NCBI RefSeq assembly: GCF_000024405.1
Contig: NC_013518.1
Coordinates: 1 to 54,160, forward strand
Direction of reading: 5' to 3'
Origin: Sebaldella termitidis ATCC 33386
GTDB lineage: Bacteria; Fusobacteriota; Fusobacteriia; Fusobacteriales; Leptotrichiaceae
DNA: 54,160 nt
Shown: in pieces, positions 14,923-21,272 of the stretch
How the letters are laid out: every line of letters begins with the position of its first letter
Position numbering within the stretch: the stretch's first letter is position 1
The notes under the pieces: generated by a model
Told to the model about the DNA's origin: nothing
Seen by the model: only the letters and a program-made list of their open reading frames with translations
Databases searched by the model: none
Program-made: the position numbers and the translations under genes

Positions 14923-14931
14923 ATAATCCTC

Positions 14932-16104
14932 CTAAATAATTTCATATTCCTGTAATAAATAATTTTCTGTCTGCTCTTTGGTTGGCTTAACTTTTATGTT
15001 CATGTTGTTTGTTTTTTTCATTTGCTCTATAACCAGGTTATTAAATTCTTCCAATGTTATTTTCTGTTTATCAGAAGTTATTTCTGCAGTATATTTAAGC
15101 TTGCTTTTACTTAAATTTTCTGTCCCGGAAATTTGAAGTTGTTCTTGCCCTGTTTTATGTGTTAAAAATAAATTTTTATTATGACCTTTTTCAAAAAATA
15201 TTTCAAAATAGGAATTTTCATATTTTTTATTTTTTTCAAAATGATATCCGGAAATCAATTTTTTTTCTTTTAATTCATCAAAGGCCTTTATTATACTTTT
15301 TACACTTTTATTAATATTTTCTTTTTTCCAGGATAATGGTATTCTTGAAGCAAGAAAAGAAGAGTATCTTTTTATATATAATGCTTTATTTCTCCATTTT
15401 GTAATCATTGTATATAACGATCGAGCTATATCGTATTCGATCAGCTGCAGATCAGCCGCATTAAAATATAAAAACCCTTTACTTATAATATTATCAAAGA
15501 TTTTTTCATCAAATGTAACTTCTATAAGTTCTTTTATTTTATGATGATAAAAATATTCAGATAAATTATTACTGACCTTTATAGCTTCTTCAAAGGTAAC
15601 AGTATCAATAGAAAGCATTTTAGTTTTTATTTCCCGATTTAAAATGTTAGCATTTGGATTATAATAAAAACAATTGTTAAAAGTGTAACTTGTTGTTGCT
15701 AATCTATTTAGACTCTCTTTAACTGCTTTTAGGGTTCGCCCATTGTATTTTATTCCTGATTTTTCCATTAATAATTTGTAATAAAAGTAAACTTTCCTAT
15801 TATATTTTTGATCTCGTAATAGTGACATTAGTCCATGAAAAATTCTCTCATCAAATTCATGAGGAATTTTAGAGTTTAAAGCAGGTATAACTTCAATAAA
15901 TTGATTTTTTTTATCATTAAAAATATATTTTATCCCAGTATTGATATCTATTTTTTTATTTTTGGTAAATAAAGGATATTCAATAGTATTCATTTCAATT
16001 CTTATAATATTTTTAGTTTCTTCCATATCAAGAAGTTTTTCGGTTTCATAATTTTCTTCTTCTATCCTAATTTCACTAATTGGTTTTATAAGTTCAGTTT
16101 TCAC
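14932..16104 (-). CDS. repA: Plasmid replication initiator, RPA/RepA-like (390 aa)
   Basis: Probable initiator of this plasmid's replication. Residues about 80-330 resemble the replication initiator protein A (RPA) family: IPHEFDERIFHGLMSLL, KVYFYYKLLMEKSG, LKAVKESLNRLATTSYTF, then a second winged-helix-like part with AADLQLIEYDIARSLYTMI and FDELKEKKLISGYHF. GTG at 16104 is the likely start, since GGAGG lies five bases upstream; an ATG four codons earlier overlaps that site. The gene heads the rep-parA-parB operon and lies beside five 22-23-bp iterons, the expected binding sites. The second initiator gene (18091) is broken, so this is probably the working one. Confidence 0.8.
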   Translation of the reverse strand: MKTELIKPISEIRIEEENYETEKLLDMEETKNIIRIEMNTIEYPLFTKNKKIDINTGIKYIFNDKKNQFIEVIPALNSKIPHEFDERIFHGLMSLLRDQKYNRKVYFYYKLLMEKSGIKYNGRTLKAVKESLNRLATTSYTFNNCFYYNPNANILNREIKTKMLSIDTVTFEEAIKVSNNLSEYFYHHKIKELIEVTFDEKIFDNIISKGFLYFNAADLQLIEYDIARSLYTMITKWRNKALYIKRYSSFLASRIPLSWKKENINKSVKSIIKAFDELKEKKLISGYHFEKNKKYENSYFEIFFEKGHNKNLFLTHKTGQEQLQISGTENLSKSKLKYTAEITSDKQKITLEEFNNLVIEQMKKTNNMNIKVKPTKEQTENYLLQEYEII

Positions 16105-16143
16105 TTTTACCTCCATAGTGTCGGTGTAAGTTATTTTTAATTA

Positions 16144-16172
16144 ATAATAACCTGTAGCGACATTTTTGTCAA
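16144..16172 (-). promoter_or_regulatory. Promoter of rep-parA-parB
   Basis: TTGACA, a 17-bp spacer and TATTAT on the minus strand, about 40 bp before the GTG start. The spacer holds TGTCGCTACA; related TGTC words flank it. Confidence 0.75.
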
Positions 16173-16280
16173 CTAGATTTTTTAAGGGAGTTTTTGTTCG
16201 TATATAGTTTAAAGAATATTGATCTTTATTAGTATGCATGCTGAAAAGCAATAATTTAAATACTTTAATACTATTATCTT

Positions 16281-16415
16281 AACTTCATTGAACATATAAA
16301 ATAACTTCAATACACATATAAAATAACTTAGATGAACATATAGAAATAACCTCAATACACATATTTAGTGAAAAAAGGAAATAATAAAAAAATAACTTCA
16401 TTGAACATATAAGAA
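16281..16415. repeat. oriV: Five ~22-bp iterons; replication origin
   Basis: Repeats of the form AACTTCATTGAACATATA begin at 16281, 16303, 16325, 16348 and 16394. Spacing is 22-23 bp, and the last gap is two periods, so all sites lie on the same helical face. They sit 110 bp upstream of the rep promoter. Variants are TTCAATACACATATA and TTAGATGAACATATA. No clear DnaA box was found. Confidence 0.85.
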
Positions 16416-16544
16416 TGACAAGAAAATTGCTGTTATATTGTTTAGCATATTATTTTACTAGTAGAGTGTTTTTTTAATAACAATAAATTTCTAAAATCAT
16501 AGTTAATAGTACTAATAACTTGAAATATAGGTAATATAAAACTG

Positions 16545-16565
16545 AAAGGTGATACTAATCCGAAA
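16545..16565 (+). repeat. AAGGTGATACTAATCCGAAA site, copy 1 of 3
   Basis: Shares GGTG-ay-AcTAATCCGA with 17948-17967 and 18052-18074, the latter just before the Rep_3 gene. These look like binding sites (iterons) of the second, degenerate replicon; copy 1 is about 1.4 kb away, across two TA modules. Confidence 0.55.
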
Positions 16566-16587
16566 GATAGAAATTTGACTAAATAAA

Positions 16588-16619
16588 AAATACAGAACAG
16601 CAATTATTGTTCTGTATTT
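16588..16619. terminator. Strong terminator of RelE module 2
   Basis: AAATACAGAACA and TGTTCTGTATTT form perfect 12-bp arms with an eight-base loop, and a T-run follows on the minus strand. Confidence 0.85.
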
Positions 16620-16624
16620 AGGGG

Positions 16625-16891
16625 TTACTTATAAATACCGCCTCTGCTATCTATATTAATAACTAATATAATGAGTTCATCATTTTGAATTGTAAATATA
16701 GCCCGGTATTTTCCAATTCTTAATCTAAAAAAATCAGAATTCCCTTTAAGCTTAACGATATCATAAATTTGAAAACTACCTTTGATGTCCTTTGAAATTT
16801 CCTCAAAAGCTGATAAAAATCTTTCAGCTGACTTTTTGTTGGCTAAAATCCATTTTTCAGCCTTTTTTTGGTAATATACCTCGTAGTTCAT
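16625..16891 (-). CDS. RelE/ParE-family toxin, module 2
   Basis: An 88-aa toxin, clearly related to the module 1 toxin: NYEVYYQKKAEKWI at the start, DFFRLRIGKYRAIF in the middle and LVINIDSRGGIYK at the end, so the conserved arginines and the terminal Tyr are all present. It is expected to be active. It overlaps its antitoxin by 35 bases and ends at a strong terminator. Whether the target is ribosome-bound mRNA or gyrase cannot be told from sequence. Confidence 0.85.
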   Translation of the reverse strand: MNYEVYYQKKAEKWILANKKSAERFLSAFEEISKDIKGSFQIYDIVKLKGNSDFFRLRIGKYRAIFTIQNDELIILVINIDSRGGIYK

Positions 16892-17162
16892 CTGTGCTTA
16901 TCTTCCTTCCCCTATCACCTGGGTCAAAATCTTTAATGATCTCAAGAATATCATTTTCTTCTTCTAAAGTAGCAAAATCACAATTCTCAAGTAAAAATTC
17001 TTTTAATTCAAGATTTTCCTGCATTTTTATATATTCTTTGGCAGCATATCTCAAGAATTCTGAGAATGTTTTTCCAACTTTTTTTGTATATCTTTCAATC
17101 ATTTCAAAATCTTTCTCAGGGATAGTTATATTTTTAGTAATACTTACTCCCTGATTTTTCAT
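16857..17162 (-). CDS. RHH-type antitoxin, module 2
   Basis: A 101-aa antitoxin. The N-terminal 50 residues carry a ribbon-helix-helix-like pattern (SITKNITIPEKDFEMIERY, then TFSEFLRYAAKEYI), and the acidic C-terminal tail (EEENDILEIIKDFDPGDRG) should bind the toxin. GGGAGG lies eight bases before the ATG. It is transcribed divergently from module 3, with about 180 bp of operator-rich DNA between them, so cross-regulation between the two related modules is possible. Confidence 0.83.
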   Translation of the reverse strand: MKNQGVSITKNITIPEKDFEMIERYTKKVGKTFSEFLRYAAKEYIKMQENLELKEFLLENCDFATLEEENDILEIIKDFDPGDRGRKISTDELRGILPKKG

Positions 17163-17193
17163 AGTTAATTCCTCCCAAAATTATTTTACATAC

Positions 17194-17224
17194 ATAGTAT
17201 ATACTATAATCATATTTAAGTCAA
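17194..17224 (-). promoter_or_regulatory. Promoter and operator of RelE module 2
   Basis: TTGACT, a 17-bp spacer and TATACT on the minus strand; the -10 lies in the perfect 14-bp palindrome ATAGTATATACTAT (17194-17207), a likely antitoxin operator. Confidence 0.7.
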
Positions 17225-17284
17225 GCTTTTTATTATGATCTAAAAAGTAGTTTTTTTGTTCACTCAAATACTAAAATATTATAT

Positions 17285-17313
17285 TTGACAAAAAAATATA
17301 TATAGTATATATT
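17285..17313 (+). promoter_or_regulatory. Promoter of RelE module 3
   Basis: TTGACA, a 17-bp spacer and TATATT. The spacer and -10 contain ATAGTATATATT, sharing ATAGTATATA with the operator of module 2. Confidence 0.7.
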
Positions 17314-17344
17314 GTATATCATGATTTATAATTTGGAGGTTTTT

Positions 17345-17644
17345 ATGGCAAGCTTAAGGAAATTAATTTCAATAAAAGAAGATGAATATAACAAAATAAA
17401 TAATTATGCACAAAAAGAAAGAATTACTTTTTCAGAGTTTGTAAGAAAGGCAGCTAATTTCTATATCGATAAGCAAGAAGAAATAGAATTAGGTCAGTAT
17501 TTAAAAGAAAATTGTGATTCTGTTTCTAAAGAGGAGCAAGCAGATATAGAAAATTGGATAAAAGAGTTAAAAAATCATACTGATTATGATTTTAATGAGG
17601 GGAGTGAAATAACTCTTGAAAAAATCATACAAGGTAATCTATAG
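17345..17644 (+). CDS. RHH antitoxin, module 3
   Basis: A 99-aa ribbon-helix-helix antitoxin closely related to module 1 (LISIKEDEYNKINNYAQKE, ITFSEFVRKAANFY, then an acidic tail ending IIQGNL). The ATG at 17345 is favoured because GGAGG sits five bases upstream; the frame opens earlier but that part has no ribosome binding site. It is paired with a toxin that appears degenerate, so it may persist for regulation or as an anti-addiction function against modules 1 and 2. Confidence 0.82.
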   Translation: MASLRKLISIKEDEYNKINNYAQKERITFSEFVRKAANFYIDKQEEIELGQYLKENCDSVSKEEQADIENWIKELKNHTDYDFNEGSEITLEKIIQGNL

Positions 17645-17870
17645 TAAACAGGTTAAAGGAATTTTTTCAGAAGAAAAATTTTTAGCATTGAATTTTTTTA
17701 AAGCTTTTGATGAAATTACAAAGGATTTTACAAATATTTCATATCATAATATAAAATATATCCGGGATAATTATTATGTTTTAAAAATTAATAATTACAA
17801 TGCATTATTTCAGGTTTTAAAAAATAAAAATTTGGTTTTTGTTATTGGTCTTAAGGAATCAAAAAATTAA
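17616..17870 (+). CDS. RelE-family toxin, module 3, apparently degenerate
   Basis: An 84-aa relative of the module 1 and 2 toxins, starting at TTG after GAGGGGAGTGA and overlapping the antitoxin by 29 bases. The start KKSYKVIYSKQV aligns well. The core that reads FRLRIGKFRALF in module 1 has become YVLKINNYNALF, losing the arginines, and the C terminus stops at VIGLKESKN without the Arg and Tyr of the others. It is therefore likely inactive or altered in target, though the frame remains open. Confidence 0.7.
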   Translation: MKKSYKVIYSKQVKGIFSEEKFLALNFFKAFDEITKDFTNISYHNIKYIRDNYYVLKINNYNALFQVLKNKNLVFVIGLKESKN

Positions 17871-17947
17871 TATATATATTTATAATATTTTATAATACTT
17901 TATATGCTCTTGGGAAAGGCTTATCGTTATTGATTTTCAGAAGATAT

Positions 17948-17967
17948 AAGGTGACACTAATCCGAAA
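17948..17967 (+). repeat. AAGGTGACACTAATCCGAAA site, copy 2 of 3
   Basis: Second copy of the presumed Rep_3-type binding site, about 125 bp before the Rep_3 start. Confidence 0.55.
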
Positions 17968-18051
17968 ATGAAAATAACTAAGCTTATATAGTGTTTTCAA
18001 GTCTTCTGATAATAAATAAGTATTATAGGTGCTATTTTAGGCGTAAAAATG

Positions 18052-18074
18052 AAAGGTGTCATAAATCCGAGAAA
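18052..18074 (+). repeat. AAAGGTGTCATAAATCCGAG site, copy 3 of 3
   Basis: Third, more divergent copy, directly upstream of the Rep_3 ribosome binding site. Its position would allow autorepression by the initiator. Confidence 0.5.
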
Positions 18075-18090
18075 ATGGAAAGGAGTACTA

Positions 18091-18867
18091 ATGGCTTTAG
18101 TTCCACTGAATAATGATGATTTAAAAGAATATGCAGTTTTACATAATGACATTGTAGATAAATACTCTTTCAAAGATTTAACTGAAAGAGAAGAGAACAT
18201 TCTCATTGTTCTGTTATCAAAACTTCAAAAGCAAGAAGCATTTAGCAAAATAAGTTTAAAAGAAATAAAAAATATGATAGATAAAAGCATGACTTATAAA
18301 ACACTGTCGGAAGAAATACTAAAATTAGGCAACAAAAGATTATTTTTAATTGCAGAAAAAGAGATAAAAGACAATAAAGGAAATGTAATAAGTAAGAAAA
18401 ATGATCTATGGCGACCTGTTATTTTTTCTACAGTCATAATCCATGATGATGAAAAAAATGTAAGTGTTCGTTTTAACCCGGATATAGAATATCTTTTTTG
18501 GCAGATGAAAGAAGAATTTGAGAAAGTAAATCCTCATCACTATTTGAAAATAAAGAGTCAAAATTGGAAAGCATTCTACAGACTATGCAAAAGGTGGGAA
18601 AATTACCCTAGCCGAGTTGAAATTACAGTGGAGAATTTGAAAAGAATACTTATGTATGGTGAGGAAATGGAATATAAGACCTTGAAAAGACGGCTAAATG
18701 CTGTTAAAAATTAATGAAGTTACAAGCCTGCACGTAGAATTTGAAGAAAAATAAATTCATTGATTTTTTCAATTAAAAGCTTAAAAGATCAAATAAGAGA
18801 AAGTATACCTAATAGTGATTTAGAGAATAAATATTTACAGATGTCGAAAAAGTTTACCAAAGTCTAA
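18091..18867 (+). pseudogene. Rep_3-family replication initiator, two frameshifts
   Basis: The intact frame (18091-18714, 207 aa) begins MALVPLNNDDLKEYAVLHND and shows the Rep_3 pattern: LTEREENILIVLLSKL, VRFNPDIEYLF, then QNWKAFYRLCKRW and TLKRRLNAV. It stops short. One base removed from an A5 run near 18708 lets it continue as KINEVTSLHVEFEEK, the expected next family motif; a second shift in another A5 run near 18750 continues INSLIFSIKSLKDQIRES to a stop at 18865-18867. GGAG precedes the ATG. Either the second replicon is dead, or the runs are sequencing errors. Confidence 0.75.
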
Positions 18868-18908
18868 AAATCCGGGTAAATTACAAATTGAATGTATTAG
18901 GAGGAATA

Positions 18909-19151
18909 ATGAGTTTATTTGAAGATTTATTTTTTGATGATGCTTATCTAGCACAGAAATTTTCAAGAAAAGTATTAAAACATTCTGATGAGTTAAAAAA
19001 TGACAATGAAATAATAAAAAAAATTCTAATTGAAAATATGTTAGATTCTTTAAAAAATGCAGAAGAAATAAAAAATGAAATCAAAATTCTAAATGATAAA
19101 ATTTCAGGAATGGAAAAATTACTATTAGAAATTTTGGAAAGTAAAAAATAA
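18909..19151 (+). CDS. Small coiled-coil protein, paralogue of 11453-11692 (80 aa)
   Basis: Function unknown. The ATG at 18909 follows AGGAGGAATA. The N-terminal 35 residues (MSLFEDLFFDDAYLAQK at the start) are unlike the paralogue, but the C-terminal 45 share the KKILIENMLDS and MEKLLLEILE blocks. It lies 41 bp after the broken Rep_3 gene, and its relative lies in the rep-par region too. Each copy may have belonged to one of the two ancestral plasmids. Confidence 0.65.
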   Translation: MSLFEDLFFDDAYLAQKFSRKVLKHSDELKNDNEIIKKILIENMLDSLKNAEEIKNEIKILNDKISGMEKLLLEILESKK

Positions 19152-19242
19152 ATGGTAAAATGAAAAAATTTTTTAAAAGGGGTTTTGTCAAAAAAGAGAG
19201 AAAGCCCCTAAAGAATTGTTAAATATATGGTTTTTTAACTCA

Positions 19243-19256
19243 TAACGTCCGATAAT
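19243..19256 (+). repeat. TAACGTCCGATAAT dispersed repeat, copy 2
   Basis: Exact match to 2275-2288, followed by AAATTGTT. Candidate resolvase half-site, in a 1.2-kb region without clear genes. Confidence 0.5.
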
Positions 19257-19575
19257 AAATTGTTAAATTAAAAAACTTGCGGTAATATCTATTCTTTTGC
19301 TTTTAGAGCTTTTTTACCCCTTGTCCAAAGAAAGTTGTTGCTTGAGTCAAAAAAAACTCTTTAAATCGAAAATTTGAAGCTTTGATTATCATGAAAAAAC
19401 AGTATTCATAAAAAAGAAAAATATGACGGGAATTTTAAGAATTTAATTTTATAATTCATAGTAATTTATATAGAATGAATTATAAAATTTACCTGCAAGT
19501 CACCAGGGAAATCTAAAAAATAAATAATTTTATTATTTGGCATTTTCCTTTGCTGCTTCTCTTTAAGGATAAATA

Positions 19576-19600
19576 CCCCGCTATTAATACTTGTACAAGA
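19576..19600. repeat. CCCGCTATTAATACTTGTAC repeat, copy 3
   Basis: Shorter third copy of the element at 11101 and 11729. Identity runs from CCCGC to TACAAGA; outside that it diverges. Confidence 0.65.
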
Positions 19601-19979
19601 AGACATTTCGAGAGTATTTTTATATGTTTTATACTCACAAACTATTAAAAACATTAGCTTTAAGTTGTTATTTTTTGCTTTCCATATAAGCTTTTTTTCT
19701 ATTAGAGCTTAGCGTACAAAATTTCCGAAATGTTGGCGGTATCCCTATTAAAATTTATTTTATATTCAAGAGGAATTTCTCTATCCAAATAATTATACTG
19801 TTCTAACAGAAATTCTAAAATTATCTGCTATTTTCTTTCTCGTAAGATTTTGAATATAATAACTATCTAATATCAAATAAGTGTTATCTTCTTTGCTCTA
19901 CTCTCTAATAGTTATTTTCTTTATTTTATATTTGCAAAGAAAAGGTTGACAAGAATCGGAAAATTTGTGATTTTCTTTG

Positions 19980-20370
19980 AATGAGGGGTTAGAGGGAAGC
20001 CTAGTTATCCTCCTGCGTTTTAACAGAAGAATATTTTGACGTTTTCCCGTCATTTCGGGGAATCGGTCGCAAGTCTTAAACTTTTTTCTGCTTCTTTGCC
20101 CACAGAATCGCTTTTTCAGCTTCGTTTAAGTCCTCCCCCGCAGTTAAATTATGTATTATCTAATCGCAGGCAACAAAGAACCTTAAACCCTATTTCTAGG
20201 GTTTATAACCACTTATTTTTTTACGTTGCTAGCCACAACCCCCTCTGATTACGTCGTTTATATGCCACTTACGGTAGGATTCCGCCGACTTATTTATTTT
20301 TACAACCGCCTGTATGTCTGCTAGTTTCGGCAAGGCTGTTGTCCATGATGTAGGATATTCAGTTTTATAT
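19980..20370. other. GC-richer structured non-coding block, possible oriT or RNA
   Basis: Much richer in G and C than its surroundings, with several hairpins: AAACCCTA-TTTC-TAGGGTTT (near 20187-20206), GACG-TTTTCC-CGTC followed by CCCGTCATTTCGGG, and CGG-TAGGATT-CCG. On the minus strand GGAATCCTACCG loosely resembles MOBP-type nick regions (ATCCTG/C). A 19-codon minus-strand frame (DLNEAEKAILWAKKQKK) is isolated by stops. Function not established. Confidence 0.35.
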
Positions 20371-20378
20371 TAATATAG

Positions 20379-20735
20379 TTAATCTGTTGTTATAGTTGTA
20401 ACAGTATTGTCTTTTATAAGAATTGAGAACTCCCCCCTGCATATTTTGCTAGGTCTCAATTCCATTATAATTTTTTCTGTTTCTTCATCTACAATCTTTT
20501 TTTCGATTTCTTTAATATCAATTCCTAAAACTCTTTCTATATATCTTATTACAGCATGTTCTGAAATAATTACACTTTCCTGTGCATTTGCTATTTTAGC
20601 TTTTACTCCCTCTAATTTTTTTCTTTTAATTTCTAAATTTTTATCTATTTCTTTCTTCTTTCCTTTTATATCCTCAATTTCACTGACTAACTCTTTTTCT
20701 CTTCTAAGTAATGTTTTTATACTCTCGTTTTTCAT
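20379..20735 (-). CDS. Coiled-coil hypothetical protein (118 aa)
   Basis: The N-terminal 55 residues are a charged coiled coil (LLRREKELVSEIEDIKGKKK and following heptads). The C-terminal half contains the conserved-looking stretch SEHAVIRYIERVLGIDIKEI, then strands rich in Ile and Thr. That HAVxRYxERVxGIDI pattern recurs in small plasmid and phage proteins of unknown function. The ATG at 20735 follows GGAGGG. It stands alone, 250 bp downstream of the topB operon end. No function assigned. Confidence 0.65.
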   Translation of the reverse strand: MKNESIKTLLRREKELVSEIEDIKGKKKEIDKNLEIKRKKLEGVKAKIANAQESVIISEHAVIRYIERVLGIDIKEIEKKIVDEETEKIIMELRPSKICRGEFSILIKDNTVTTITTD

Positions 20736-20988
20736 TGAACCCTCCGATCTATGATTTTTTAATTTTATTTTATACAAAAAGTATTAATCAGTTTTTTTCT
20801 TAATTTTTTTATCAAATAAATCGAAAAAATAAAGTCAATATTTATAGTATTTAGAACAAATTTGAGATTTTTTCCTGGAAGAGGAAATTTTTTCCTGAAG
20901 GATTTTTTTCTTTAATCTTATTTTATATAAAAATCATTTTACAGGACTAAGAAAATATAAAATCTCTCAGTCCTGATCTTATTAATTT

Positions 20989-21264
20989 TCACTTACTCTT
21001 TTTATATTCTGCTTTATTTCCAAACCTTTCAAGATTCAAAATCAGATTTTTAGCAGTTTTTTTCACAGTATAAACTACATAAAACACTTCTTTGTTCTTT
21101 TTTATGCATATTTCTGCTATCATTGAACAATCATAAGATGTACCATAATTGTTTATGTCTATTTCAAGTATTATTTTTATAGCTGTATAAATATCTGATT
21201 TTCTCTCTTTAAAATCTGATAATTCGCCTGTAAATTGTGGAGATTTAATAAATTTTACTTTCAT
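20989..21264 (-). CDS. Hypothetical protein in the topB operon (91 aa)
   Basis: Not recognised. ATG at 21264 follows GGGGAGAAT. The protein begins MKVKFIKSPQFTGELSDF and has a strand-rich core (MIAEICIKKNKEVFYVVYTV) with a basic C-terminal tail. The layout vaguely recalls small RelE-like folds, but no partner antitoxin is present and I do not assign it. It starts eight bases after the topB stop codon and so ends the operon 24139 to 20989. Confidence 0.6.
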   Translation of the reverse strand: MKVKFIKSPQFTGELSDFKERKSDIYTAIKIILEIDINNYGTSYDCSMIAEICIKKNKEVFYVVYTVKKTAKNLILNLERFGNKAEYKKSK

Positions 21265-21272
21265 ATTCTCCC

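Larger units (their letters stand above)
19152..20378. other. 1.2-kb region without convincing genes
   Basis: It contains the second TAACGTCCGATAAT copy, the third SCTSINSG-type repeat (19576-19600, within a 62-codon minus-strand frame at 19466-19654 that lacks a ribosome binding site), and a GC-richer block at about 19980-20370. A plus-strand frame at 20036-20248 has composition unlike any real gene here and no ribosome binding site. Confidence 0.6.

Noticed and set aside
16281-16415. Iterons as a possible CRISPR array
   Set aside because: Unit length of 22-23 bp with no separate unique spacers, and position beside rep; no cas genes in the window.
20036-20248. 70-codon plus-strand frame starting MTFSRHFGES
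   Set aside because: Composition unlike the other proteins, no ribosome binding site, and it lies in a hairpin-rich block that looks non-coding.
20989-21264. 91-aa protein as another RelE-type toxin
   Set aside because: Lacks the FRLRIG-like core and has no antitoxin partner; it sits at the end of the topB operon.
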